Below are positions 35,336 through 43,944 of a stretch of 64,000 nt of DNA, in pieces. Source of the DNA: Dichotomicrobium sp964540795. Its GTDB lineage: Bacteria; Pseudomonadota; Alphaproteobacteria; Rhizobiales; Rhodomicrobiaceae. How positions within the stretch are numbered: position 1 is the stretch's first letter; every line of letters begins with the position of its first letter. The stretch is from contig CAZINX010000008.1 in assembly GCA_964540795.1 (NCBI GenBank), forward strand, positions 1-64,000. Reading direction: 5' to 3'. A program made the translations under genes and the position numbers. The notes under the pieces are model-generated. The model was not told the origin of the DNA. It did not search any database and saw only the letters and a program-made list of their open reading frames with translations.

Positions 35336-38326
35336 ATGGAACACGTCAAGACCCCGACAGCCGCGGCCGAGGCGGAGGCGCCCGCCGAGCGCGACTGGCG
35401 CGAGACCCTGTTTCTGCCGAAGACCGACTTTCCCATGAAGGCCGGCCTGCCCAAGCGCGAGCCGGAATTCCTGGCGCGCTGGGAGAAGCTCAACCTCTAC
35501 AAGCGTCTGCGCAAGGAGGCCAAGGGGCGGCCGCCCTTCACGCTGCATGACGGCCCGCCATATGCCAACGGCCATATCCATATCGGCACGGGGATGAACA
35601 AGATCCTCAAGGACGCCGTCGTGCGCTCGCAGCAGATGATGGGGCGGGACGTGAATTACGTGCCCGGCTGGGACTGCCACGGCTTGCCGATCGAATGGAA
35701 GATCGAGGAAGAGTACCGCAAGAAAGGCAAGAACAAGGACGAGGTCGGCATCGTCGACTTCCGCCGCGAATGCCGCGAATTCGCCGATCACTGGATTGAC
35801 GTGCAGCGCGAGGAGTTCAAGCGGCTCGGCGTCGAGGGCGACTGGGACAAGCCCTACCTCACCATGAGCTACGAGGCCGAGAGCGTCATTGCCCACGAGC
35901 TGATGAAGTTCGCGCTTGCCGGCGCGCTCTATCGCGGGTCGAAGCCGGTGATGTGGTCGGTCGTGGAGCGCACCGCGCTGGCCGAGGCGGAGGTCGAGTA
36001 TTACGAGCACGACAGTCCGACGATCTTCGCCAAGTTCCCGCTGCAGGCGGTATCTGGAAAGCGCGGCAAGGCGGCGCAGGCGCTGGCCGACGCCAAGGTG
36101 GTGATCTGGACGACGACGCCGTGGACCATCCCCGGCAACCGCGCGATCGCCTACTCGCCGGACATCTCCTACGGGCTTTACGAGATCACCGACGCGCCCG
36201 AAGGCAACTGGTCGGCAAAGCGCGAGAAGCTGATTGTGGCGGACAGCCTTGCCGAGAGCCTGAAAAACGCCGGGCGCATCGCCGAGTGGACCCGGCTGGG
36301 CGATGTCGATCCCACGGGTTTTGTCTGCCGCCACCCGCTCCACGAAAGCGGCTATGACTTTGAGGTCCGGCTCTATCCGGCGGATTTCGTCACCGAGGAG
36401 ACCGGCACCGGCTTCGTCCATGTCGCCCCTGGCCATGGCGCGGACGACTACAACCTGTTCGTCGCCAACCGGAAGAGTTTTGCCGAGGCGGGCATTGAGG
36501 ATGTGCCGCATACCGTGCGCGAGGACGGCTATTATTTCGAGGATGTCCCGCTGTTCGGCGGCGAGAACCCGAAGCGCGTCATCACCGACAAGGGCAAGTT
36601 CGGCGACGCCAACGAGGCGGTCATCGCCGCCCTGATCGACGCCGGGATGCTCGCTGCGCGCGGCAAGCTGCGCCACCAGTACCCGCATTCCTGGCGGTCG
36701 AAGGCGCCTGTGATCTTCCGCAACACGCCGCAGTGGTTCATCCCGATGGACCAGAAGATCAAGGTGAAGGGCCGGCGCAAGCAGTCGACGCTGCGCGAAA
36801 TGGCGCTGGAGGCGATCGACGACACGCGCTTCGTGCCCGCGGCCGGGCAGCGCCGCCTGCGCTCCATGATCGAGCACCGGCCGGACTGGGTGATCTCGCG
36901 CCAGCGCGCCTGGGGCGTGCCGCTGACGATATTCGTCCATCGCGAGACGGGCGCATACATTCCGCGCGGCGACTTCGACGGCTCGAAGGAACTGGTCAAG
37001 CGCATCACCGACGCCTTCAAGGCCGAGGGCGCGGACGCCTGGTTCGCGCAAGGGATGCGCGAGCGGTTCCTCGACGGGCTGGTCGAGAACGCGGCGGACT
37101 GGGAGCCGGTGAGGGATATTCTCGACGTGTGGTTCGACTCCGGCTCGACCCACGCCTTCACGCTGGAAAAGCGGCGCGACCTGCAATGGCCGGCCTCGCT
37201 CTATCTGGAGGGCTCCGACCAGCATCGTGGCTGGTTCCAGTCCTCGCTGCTGGAAAGCTGCGGCACGCGCGGCCGCGCGCCCTATGAGGCGGTGCTGACC
37301 CACGGCTTCGTCATGGCCGAGGACGGGCGCAAGATGTCGAAATCGCTCGGCAACGTCGTTGCGCCGCAGGATGTCATCAAGCAGAACGGCGCGGAGATCC
37401 TGCGCATCTGGGCGCTCAGCGCGGATTATGCCGAGGACGTGCGCGTCGGCGGCGAGATCATCAAGTCGAGCGTGGATGCCTACCGCAAGCTGCGCAACAC
37501 GCTGCGCTTCATGCTCGGCAATTTGGCGCATTACGAGGACGAGCTGCGCGTTGCGCCGGAGGACATGCCGGAACTGGAGCGGTACATGCTGCACCGGCTG
37601 GCCGAGCTGGACGACCTGGTGCGCACGGCTTATGACGCCTTCGACTTCAAGAAGGTGTTTCACGCGCTCTACAACTTCGCCACCATCGACCTGTCGGCGT
37701 TCTATTTCGACATCCGCAAGGACGCGCTCTACTGCGAGCCGTATGACAGCGTGAAGCGCCGCGCCGCGCTGACGGTGCTGGACGAGTTGTTCTCCTGCCT
37801 GACGGCTTGGCTCGCGCCGATCCTGTGCTTCACGATGGAGGAGGTCTGGCTGTCGCGCTACCCGTCGAGGAATGGCTCGGTGCATCTGCGCGTGTTTCCC
37901 GATGTCCCGGAAGGCTGGCGCGATGAGGCGCTGTCCGAGCGCTGGGCGAAAATCCGCAAGGTCCGCCGCGTCGTCACCGGCGCGCTGGAGATCGAGCGGC
38001 GCGAGAAGCGCATCGGGGCCAGCCTGGAGGCCGCGGCTGTCATCTATATAAGCGACGACGCGCTCCATGAGGCCGCCAAGGGCATGGACTGGGCGGAAAT
38101 CGCCATCACTAGCGACGCCACGCTCAAAAAGGGCGAGGGGCCGAAAGAGGCCTACCGATTCGAAGAGGTCGCAGGCGTCGCGGTCGTGCCGGAGCTGGCG
38201 CGGGGGCGCAAATGCGCGCGCTCCTGGAAAATCTCCCCCGATGTCGGCAGCGACCCGGAATTCCCGGACCTGACGCCGCGCGACGCGGAAGCCGTGCGCC
38301 AGCACGACATGCGTTTCGGCAACTGA
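35336..38326 (+). CDS. ileS: Isoleucyl-tRNA synthetase
   Basis: This 996-residue class Ia synthetase charges tRNA-Ile and edits valine. The first signature reads HIGT (82-85, in GHIHIGTGMNK) rather than HIGH. KMSKS is intact near residue 666 (GRKMSKSLGN). VPGWDCHGLPIEWKIEEEY, the editing domain (WTTTPWTIPGNRAIAY, HVAPGHGADDY) and the anticodon-binding end are all present. The C-terminal zinc-finger segment has only one Cys left (GRKCARSWKI; partners absent from SDPEFPDLTPRDAEAV). Both variations probably belong to an alphaproteobacterial IleS lineage. AGGA precedes the ATG. lspA follows after 11 bases. Confidence 0.97.
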   Translation: MEHVKTPTAAAEAEAPAERDWRETLFLPKTDFPMKAGLPKREPEFLARWEKLNLYKRLRKEAKGRPPFTLHDGPPYANGHIHIGTGMNKILKDAVVRSQQMMGRDVNYVPGWDCHGLPIEWKIEEEYRKKGKNKDEVGIVDFRRECREFADHWIDVQREEFKRLGVEGDWDKPYLTMSYEAESVIAHELMKFALAGALYRGSKPVMWSVVERTALAEAEVEYYEHDSPTIFAKFPLQAVSGKRGKAAQALADAKVVIWTTTPWTIPGNRAIAYSPDISYGLYEITDAPEGNWSAKREKLIVADSLAESLKNAGRIAEWTRLGDVDPTGFVCRHPLHESGYDFEVRLYPADFVTEETGTGFVHVAPGHGADDYNLFVANRKSFAEAGIEDVPHTVREDGYYFEDVPLFGGENPKRVITDKGKFGDANEAVIAALIDAGMLAARGKLRHQYPHSWRSKAPVIFRNTPQWFIPMDQKIKVKGRRKQSTLREMALEAIDDTRFVPAAGQRRLRSMIEHRPDWVISRQRAWGVPLTIFVHRETGAYIPRGDFDGSKELVKRITDAFKAEGADAWFAQGMRERFLDGLVENAADWEPVRDILDVWFDSGSTHAFTLEKRRDLQWPASLYLEGSDQHRGWFQSSLLESCGTRGRAPYEAVLTHGFVMAEDGRKMSKSLGNVVAPQDVIKQNGAEILRIWALSADYAEDVRVGGEIIKSSVDAYRKLRNTLRFMLGNLAHYEDELRVAPEDMPELERYMLHRLAELDDLVRTAYDAFDFKKVFHALYNFATIDLSAFYFDIRKDALYCEPYDSVKRRAALTVLDELFSCLTAWLAPILCFTMEEVWLSRYPSRNGSVHLRVFPDVPEGWRDEALSERWAKIRKVRRVVTGALEIERREKRIGASLEAAAVIYISDDALHEAAKGMDWAEIAITSDATLKKGEGPKEAYRFEEVAGVAVVPELARGRKCARSWKISPDVGSDPEFPDLTPRDAEAVRQHDMRFGN

Positions 38327-38337
38327 GGGGGCGCGCG

Positions 38338-38850
38338 ATGTGGGTTGGCCCGTGGTTCCGGCTGGGGCTTGGCGTGGCGCTCATTGTCCTGGCGCTCGAT
38401 CAGCTGACGAAGTGGTGGATCATCCACGTCTATGAGTTGCCCGAGCGCGGACGGGTGGCCGTGACGCCTTTCTTCGACCTCGTCATGCTCTGGAATCCGG
38501 GCATCTCCTACGGTCTGTTCGCGCAGGAAACGGAGTTTGGGCGGAACATCCTGATCGCGATCGCCGTTGGCGCCGCGCTGCTGCTTACCGTATGGATGGC
38601 CCGCACGCACAGCCGGCTGCAGGCGATCTCGCTGGCGCTCATCGTCGGCGGGGCGGTTGGCAACGCCATCGACCGCGCGATCTATGGCGCGGTGGCCGAC
38701 TTCGTGTCGCTGCACGCCTACGGTTTTTACTGGTACGTGTTCAACATCGCGGACGCGGCCATCGTCGCAGGCGCGCTTGTTCTGCTCTATGACACCGTGG
38801 CGGGAAGCCATAAAATCGACGCAAAGCACTCCGATCCCTCAAGTAACTAG
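38338..38850 (+). CDS. lspA: Lipoprotein signal peptidase (signal peptidase II)
   Basis: This 170-residue inner-membrane aspartic protease cleaves prolipoprotein signal peptides. It has four hydrophobic segments, the early LDQLTKWWI, and NPGISYGLF. The catalytic Asp regions GNAIDR (108-113) with AVADFV and FNIADAAIV (135-143) are present. It follows ileS closely, as in most proteobacteria, and precedes a lipoprotein gene by 26 bases. The window contains at least two predicted lipoproteins that it would process. Confidence 0.97.
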   Translation: MWVGPWFRLGLGVALIVLALDQLTKWWIIHVYELPERGRVAVTPFFDLVMLWNPGISYGLFAQETEFGRNILIAIAVGAALLLTVWMARTHSRLQAISLALIVGGAVGNAIDRAIYGAVADFVSLHAYGFYWYVFNIADAAIVAGALVLLYDTVAGSHKIDAKHSDPSSN

Positions 38851-38876
38851 GAATCGATTTGCCGGGGGCACAATTC

Positions 38877-39344
38877 ATGTCATCACGCCGCATAAGCATC
38901 AGGCTGGCGCGCATGGGCGCGGTTGGCGCACTGGCCGCGCTGCTCGCGGGCTGCTCCGGCACTGACGTGCAGATCGATGCGCCGATCCTCGAAGCGGCTG
39001 GCGTCAACCTCGTGTCAAAGCCGCCGCCCGAGCCCGACCTGGAGGAAAAGCCCCCGCTTGTCGTTCCGCCCACCACCGAGAAATTGCCGGAACCGGGCGA
39101 GCGACAGGTCGCCGCGGCGGAGGAACAGTGGCCTGAAGACCCCGACCTGATCGCCAAGCGCGAGTCGGAGGAAGCCGCGGCGGAGCGCGAACGCTACTGC
39201 CGCGAGGGCGACTGGTCCGGCGAAGGCAATATCGAAGAGTTTGACAAGGCGATCGGCCGCAAGCAGCGCTGTCCGAGCAAATTCGGCGAGGCGATAAGCG
39301 AGGCCATTGGCGGCGGCTCCGCGAGCGGCGGACAGACGGAATAA
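38877..39344 (+). CDS. Lipoprotein, possibly BamF/DUF3035-like
   Basis: This 155-residue lipoprotein has a signal sequence ending LAALLAGC (lipobox, Cys near residue 25). An acidic Pro-rich stretch follows (SKPPPEPDLEEKPPLVVPPT, then EKLPEPGERQ) that resembles the DUF3035 (BamF) proteins of the alphaproteobacterial outer-membrane assembly complex. The rest is Glu/Ala-rich helix and a Gly/Ser tail, with cysteines at RERYCREG and KQRCPSK. The GGGGG upstream supports ATG 38877. It is third in the ileS-lspA operon and ends at a strong terminator. The BamF assignment is tentative. Confidence 0.65.
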   Translation: MSSRRISIRLARMGAVGALAALLAGCSGTDVQIDAPILEAAGVNLVSKPPPEPDLEEKPPLVVPPTTEKLPEPGERQVAAAEEQWPEDPDLIAKRESEEAAAERERYCREGDWSGEGNIEEFDKAIGRKQRCPSKFGEAISEAIGGGSASGGQTE

Positions 39345-39360
39345 ACTCTCCAAAGCGTGA

Positions 39361-39399
39361 GGGGCGCGCCAGATCGTCGCGATTTGGCGCGCTCCTTTT
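39361..39399 (+). terminator. Intrinsic terminator of the ileS-lspA-lipoprotein operon
   Basis: GGGGCGCGCCA (39361-39371) pairs with TGGCGCGCTCC (39385-39395) with one wobble, and TTTT follows at 39396-39399. It starts 17 bases past the stop codon. Confidence 0.7.
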
Positions 39400-39433
39400 A
39401 TCGTGCCGCGTCCGCGCATGACGCGCAGTTAAC

Positions 39434-39461
39434 TTGCGCCTCGTTCCCCGCGCGCTACATT
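39434..39461 (+). promoter_or_regulatory. Probable promoter of the M16 peptidase pair
   Basis: TTGCGC (39434-39439) and TACATT (39456-39461) are 16 bases apart, placed between the preceding terminator and the ATG at 39512. Confidence 0.45.
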
Positions 39462-39511
39462 GTGCCGGGAGTTGAGGCAATCATGCTGCCTCACGCAGGA
39501 TAGGAGCCATC

Positions 39512-41026
39512 ATGGACCGCCACGGCATTCGTATGCCGCGCGCGCGCATCATCCGTGCGCCGCGCACTCTTTCGTCCACCGATATCGGCTTGACCGTTCT
39601 CGCCACGCTGATCGCCATGGGGATAGCGATTATGACCATGCCCAACGCCCACGCAGAAGGCCAGCCCGGCGCCAGCGCGCAGGAGCTTGCCGGCAGCGCA
39701 CCCGAAGTTGCCAGCTACACGCTCGACAACGGCATGGAGGTTGTCGTCATCCCGGACAATCGCGCGCCGGTCGTCACGCATATGGTCTGGTACAAGGTCG
39801 GCGCGGCGGATGAGCCGCCGGGACATTCCGGCATCGCGCATTTCCTCGAACACCTCATGTTCAAGGGTACCGAGGAACTTGCGCCGGGCGAATTCTCCAG
39901 GACGGTCGCGCGCTGGGGTGGGCAGGACAACGCCTTCACCTCACAGGACGTAACGGCCTATTTCCAGCGCATCCCCAGAGACCGGCTCGGCGACGTGATG
40001 GAGATGGAAGCGGATCGGATGGCCAATCTGCGCCTCGATCCCGAACATGTGCGGACCGAGCGCGAGGTCATCCTCGAAGAGCGCCGGATGCGCGTCGACA
40101 ACGACCCCTCCAGCATCCTGCAGGAACAGGCGCGCGCCGCGCTTTATGTCGCGCATCCCTACGGCACGCCGATCATCGGCTGGGAGACGGAAATTCGCGA
40201 TCTTGACCGCGAAGATGCGCTGGCTTTCTACGATCGGTTTTATGCGCCGAACAATGCGGTGCTGGTCGTCTCGGGCGATGTGAACCCGGAAGAGGTTCTG
40301 GACTTGGCCCGCACGCATTACGGCGACATCCCCCGCCGCGACGAGGTCACGCGCGGGGTCCGGCCGCAGGAGCCTGAGCCGCGCGCGCCGCGCGAAGTGA
40401 TGCTGAAAGACCCGCGCGCGGCGAAGCCGACGCTCTATCGATATTATCTGACGCCGAGCTACGCCAGCGACGAGGGGCTTGAGGCCGAGGCGCTGGAGTT
40501 GCTCATGCGGATCGTCGGCGAGAACCCGACCGGGCGGCTCTATCAGGACCTCGTCGTGAAGCAGAAGCTCGCCACGACGGCGGGCGGCTGGTACTCCGGC
40601 ATCACGCGCGATTACGGCTCGCTCGGCATCTACGCGGTCGCCACGCCCGAGAGCGAACTGGCGGATGTCGAGGCCGCGGTGGATCGCATCCTCAGCGATG
40701 TCGCCGAGAACGGCGTTAGCGAGGAAGAACTTGAGCGCGCGCGGCGGTCGGCCATTGCCGAGCTGGTTTACAACTACGACAGCCAGACCAGCATGGCCCG
40801 GATTTACGGCTACGCGCTTGCCACGGACCAGAGCGTCGAGGATATCGCCAAGCACCCGCAGCGGCTTGCGAAGGTCACGATGGAAGACGTGGCGGCGGCC
40901 GCCGAGACGTACCTGCAAGCCGAGCGTTCGGTGACGGCGAAGCTGATCCCGGACGCGCGGACTGTCGCCCAGGACGCCCCGGAGACAGCCGAGCCGAACG
41001 TCGGACCGGCAACGACAATCCAGTGA
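39512..41026 (+). CDS. M16 family zinc metallopeptidase, active-type subunit
   Basis: This 504-residue exported peptidase of the pitrilysin/M16B class has a signal anchor (about 25-48, ending NAHA), the inverted zinc motif HFLEH at 110-114 with the downstream Glu in EREVILEERRM, and a second M16 domain without the motif. The substrate-binding Arg/Tyr pair expected in the second domain is not obvious (GRLYQDLVVKQKLATTAGG). This matches the catalytic partner of split M16B pairs. GGAG precedes the ATG. The inactive-type partner follows 34 bases later. Confidence 0.92.
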   Translation: MDRHGIRMPRARIIRAPRTLSSTDIGLTVLATLIAMGIAIMTMPNAHAEGQPGASAQELAGSAPEVASYTLDNGMEVVVIPDNRAPVVTHMVWYKVGAADEPPGHSGIAHFLEHLMFKGTEELAPGEFSRTVARWGGQDNAFTSQDVTAYFQRIPRDRLGDVMEMEADRMANLRLDPEHVRTEREVILEERRMRVDNDPSSILQEQARAALYVAHPYGTPIIGWETEIRDLDREDALAFYDRFYAPNNAVLVVSGDVNPEEVLDLARTHYGDIPRRDEVTRGVRPQEPEPRAPREVMLKDPRAAKPTLYRYYLTPSYASDEGLEAEALELLMRIVGENPTGRLYQDLVVKQKLATTAGGWYSGITRDYGSLGIYAVATPESELADVEAAVDRILSDVAENGVSEEELERARRSAIAELVYNYDSQTSMARIYGYALATDQSVEDIAKHPQRLAKVTMEDVAAAAETYLQAERSVTAKLIPDARTVAQDAPETAEPNVGPATTIQ

Positions 41027-41060
41027 GGCGCCACGCGTCTCATCCCAGCGAGGTTGAACA

Positions 41061-42419
41061 ATGCTCCGATCGCGAGCCTCCACGGCGCTTTGCGTCAAAG
41101 CCCTGAGCGTCCTGACCTTCGTCGCCATTCTGTTCGCCACCAGCCACGCGGCCCACGCCATGCGCATCCAGAAAGTCGTCAGCCCCTCCGGTATCGAAGC
41201 CTGGCTCATTGAGGAGCACCGCATTCCGCTCGTCACAATGGAGTTCGGCTTTGCCGGCGCGGGCGCCAAGCAGGACCCGGAAGGCAAGGCCGGCCGGGCG
41301 CATTTCCTGTCCGGGATGCTGGACGAGGGCGCGGGCGAGATGGACGCGCAGGCCTTCCAGCAGCGACTGCAGGATCTGGCGATCCGGCTCAGCTTCGACG
41401 CCAGCCGCGACAATTTTACCGGCCGTTTGCAGACCCTGACCGCGAACAAAGACGAGGCCGCGCGCTTGCTGCGCCTGGCGCTGAGCGAGCCGCGCTTCGA
41501 TGCCGACGCCATGTCGCGCATCCGCGGGGCGATCGAGACCGATCTGAAATTCGCGAAAGAGGACCCGGGCAAGGTCGCCACGCTCGAATGGTTTGAACTG
41601 GCGTTCGGCGGCCACCCCTATGCCCGCCCGACCAAAGGCACGCTGGAGACGGTCGGGTCGATTGCTGCTGACGATCTGCGCGCGGCGATAGCCGAGGGCT
41701 TTGCGCGCGGCAACCTGAGGATCGCCGTCGTCGGAGACATCACGGCGGAAGAGCTCGCGCCCATGCTGGACGAGATGTTCGGCGGTCTGCAGGACGAGGC
41801 CACGCTCCGGGATGTAACGGAGACGGCCCTGGCCAGCAACCCCGAGCCGGAAATCGTCACGATGGACGTGCCGCAGTCCACGGTGCGCTTCGGCCTGCCG
41901 GGCTATACGCGGCATCACGAAGACTTCTACGCCGCCTACGTCCTCAATTACATCATCGGCGGCGGCGGCTTCGCGTCGAAGCTGATGGAGGAGGTGCGCG
42001 AGAAGCGCGGGCTGGCCTATTCGGTCTTCACCTATCTGTCTCCCATGGATCACGCCGGCATGATTATCGGCGGTGTGGCCACCAAGAACGAGGCGGTCAA
42101 TCAGAGCATTGAGGTCATCCGCGAAGTGCTGTCCGACGTGGCGGAGAATGGCGTCGATGAGGAGACGCTGATGTACGCAAAGCAGTATCTGGTCGGCTCC
42201 TACGCGCTGCGCTTCGATACCAGCGGGAAGATCGCCCAGCAACTCCTCGGCATCCAGCTTGATGCGCTGGGCAGCGACTATTTCGAGAAGCGCAACTCCT
42301 ACATCGAGGCGGTAACGCGGGAGGACATCAAGCGTGTGGCCGCCGATCTGCTGAAGCCGGAGCGGCTCATAACCGTCATCGTCGGCCAGCCTCAGATGGG
42401 TTCCGAGCCGCGCGGCTGA
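41061..42419 (+). CDS. M16 family peptidase-like protein, inactive-type partner
   Basis: This 452-residue exported protein with a signal peptide (ends SHAAHA) has the M16 fold, but the zinc motif is replaced: HFLSG at 81-85 instead of HxxEH. It does carry the GGGGFASKLMEEVREKRGLA and YSVFTYLSP stretch with the Arg/Tyr residues that in M16B heterodimers bind the substrate C-terminus. Together with the preceding gene it should form a heterodimer in which one subunit carries zinc and the other the substrate grip. GAGG lies upstream. Followed by a repeat element. Confidence 0.9.
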   Translation: MLRSRASTALCVKALSVLTFVAILFATSHAAHAMRIQKVVSPSGIEAWLIEEHRIPLVTMEFGFAGAGAKQDPEGKAGRAHFLSGMLDEGAGEMDAQAFQQRLQDLAIRLSFDASRDNFTGRLQTLTANKDEAARLLRLALSEPRFDADAMSRIRGAIETDLKFAKEDPGKVATLEWFELAFGGHPYARPTKGTLETVGSIAADDLRAAIAEGFARGNLRIAVVGDITAEELAPMLDEMFGGLQDEATLRDVTETALASNPEPEIVTMDVPQSTVRFGLPGYTRHHEDFYAAYVLNYIIGGGGFASKLMEEVREKRGLAYSVFTYLSPMDHAGMIIGGVATKNEAVNQSIEVIREVLSDVAENGVDEETLMYAKQYLVGSYALRFDTSGKIAQQLLGIQLDALGSDYFEKRNSYIEAVTREDIKRVAADLLKPERLITVIVGQPQMGSEPRG

Positions 42420-42481
42420 CAACGTTTATTTCCGCGCGCCGCTTTGCTAAAAGCGCGTGAGATCAGATCACGCATCGCAAA

Positions 42482-42547
42482 GCGCGATCCGAAAAGCCTG
42501 TCCCGGGCTGGTTCCGGGATGGAAACCGGTTTTCGGATGAATCGCGC
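42482..42547. repeat. REP-like palindromic repeat, copy 1
   Basis: The outer arms GCGCGAT (42482-42488) and ATCGCGC (42541-42547), and the inner arms ATCCGAAAA (42487-42495) and TTTTCGGAT (42530-42538), form a long imperfect hairpin between the M16 pair and pgi. Its reverse complement aligns closely with the element at 57677-57744, including the shared CCGGGACAGGCTTTT. It may end transcription of the M16 genes. Confidence 0.75.
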
Positions 42548-42567
42548 GTGGCGTTGAAGCGCGCGAA

Positions 42568-43944
42568 ATGGCGGACAACATGACCTTCCACCATGACATC
42601 ACCGGCTGCCTCGAAGAGCGGGTCGGCGCGCAGGGGCTGTCGCGCGCGGCGCTGGATCACCGGCTGCGCGCGCTTGCGCCGAAGATGGCGGAGTTGCGCG
42701 AAAGCCTTTCCCAGGGCGGCTACCGGATGTTGGGGGTTGCGCGCGACACGGAAGACATCGAGACGACGCGCGCCGCGCTCAACCGTCTGTTCGACGGGGC
42801 AAAGACGCTGGTGGTGTTCGGCACCGGCGGCTCCAGCCTGGGCGGGCAGACATTGGCGCGGCTGGCCGGCTGGTGCATCCCCGGCGATCAGCGCCCTGCC
42901 GCGGGTACGCTGCCGCGCGTGCGCTTTTACGACAATCTCGACCCGCTTTCGCTCCAGCATGGCCTGAACCTGCTCGATCCGGAGACGGCGCGCTTCCTCG
43001 TCATCTCCAAATCCGGCGGCACGGCGGAAACGTTGATGCAGGCGCTCTCCGCACTCGACTGGATGCGCCGCGCCGATATGGCCGAGATGATCCCGCGCGC
43101 CTTTCTGGGCCTGAGCGAGCCGTCGCGCGAAGGCGCGAAAAACCCGCTGCGCACGCTGTTCGAGGGCCTGGGCGTCCCGATGCTTGACCACGACACCGAG
43201 ATCGGCGGGCGCTTCTCGGTGTTCAGCAATGTCGGCATGATCGTCGCGCTGGCGCGCGGGCTGGACGCCCGCGCGATCCGCGCCGGCGGGCGGCAGGTTC
43301 TCGATGAACTCGACCGCGCGCCGGAGGACTATGCCCCGGCGGTCGGCGCGGCCACGGCTGTCGCGCTGGCGGAGGACAAGGGCGTCCGCGTCAACGTGAT
43401 GATGCCCTATGCCGATCGCCTGTCCCATCTCGCGCGCTGGTATGTGCAGCTCTGGGCGGAAAGTCTCGGCAAGGACGGCAAGGGCACGACGCCGCTCGCC
43501 GCGCTCGGTCCGGTCGATCAGCACAGCCAGCTTCAACTGTTCATGGACGGTCCGCCGGACCATTTCATCACGCTGATCCGCCCGGCGCACGGGAACGATG
43601 ATCCGCCGATGCCCGCCGACCTGGCGGAGATGGCCGGGGCCGACAACCTCGCCGGCCGGCGCGTGAGCGAACTGGTCTCCGCGCAGCAACGCGCCATCGG
43701 CGATGCGCTGATGCGCGCGGGACGCCCGGTGCGCCTGATTGATGTGGACAAGCCAGACGAGACCACGCTTGGCCGCCTGCTCATGCATATGATGGTCGAG
43801 ACGATTCTCGCCGGACACCTGCTCGGGGTCGATCCGTTCGGCCAGCCTGGCGTGGAACTCGGCAAGACGCTGACGCGGGAGTACCTGGCCGCATCCGATG
43901 GGCACGACGCAGCACATTCGCCAACTCGACGCGGGCCTGATTAA
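42568..43944 (+). CDS. pgi: Glucose-6-phosphate isomerase
   Basis: This 458-residue enzyme interconverts glucose 6-phosphate and fructose 6-phosphate. The sugar-phosphate-binding SIS features are clear: FGTGGSSLGGQ (84-94) and ISKSGGTAET (146-155), then GGRFSVFSNVG, and a Glu in the WAESLGKDGKG segment. It is shorter than E. coli Pgi (about 550), as in a compact alphaproteobacterial type. Its last 47 bases overlap the start of mutL in another frame. The tail after EYLAASDG (HDAAHSPTRRGPD) is therefore shaped by that overlap. Confidence 0.93.
   Translation: MADNMTFHHDITGCLEERVGAQGLSRAALDHRLRALAPKMAELRESLSQGGYRMLGVARDTEDIETTRAALNRLFDGAKTLVVFGTGGSSLGGQTLARLAGWCIPGDQRPAAGTLPRVRFYDNLDPLSLQHGLNLLDPETARFLVISKSGGTAETLMQALSALDWMRRADMAEMIPRAFLGLSEPSREGAKNPLRTLFEGLGVPMLDHDTEIGGRFSVFSNVGMIVALARGLDARAIRAGGRQVLDELDRAPEDYAPAVGAATAVALAEDKGVRVNVMMPYADRLSHLARWYVQLWAESLGKDGKGTTPLAALGPVDQHSQLQLFMDGPPDHFITLIRPAHGNDDPPMPADLAEMAGADNLAGRRVSELVSAQQRAIGDALMRAGRPVRLIDVDKPDETTLGRLLMHMMVETILAGHLLGVDPFGQPGVELGKTLTREYLAASDGHDAAHSPTRRGPD

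Noticed and set aside
35294..38305. A 1003-residue open frame on the minus strand, complementary to ileS
   Set aside because: It is antisense to a perfectly conserved isoleucyl-tRNA synthetase, its composition is Arg/His/Leu-rich as expected from the opposite strand of GC-rich codons, and it lacks recognisable domains.
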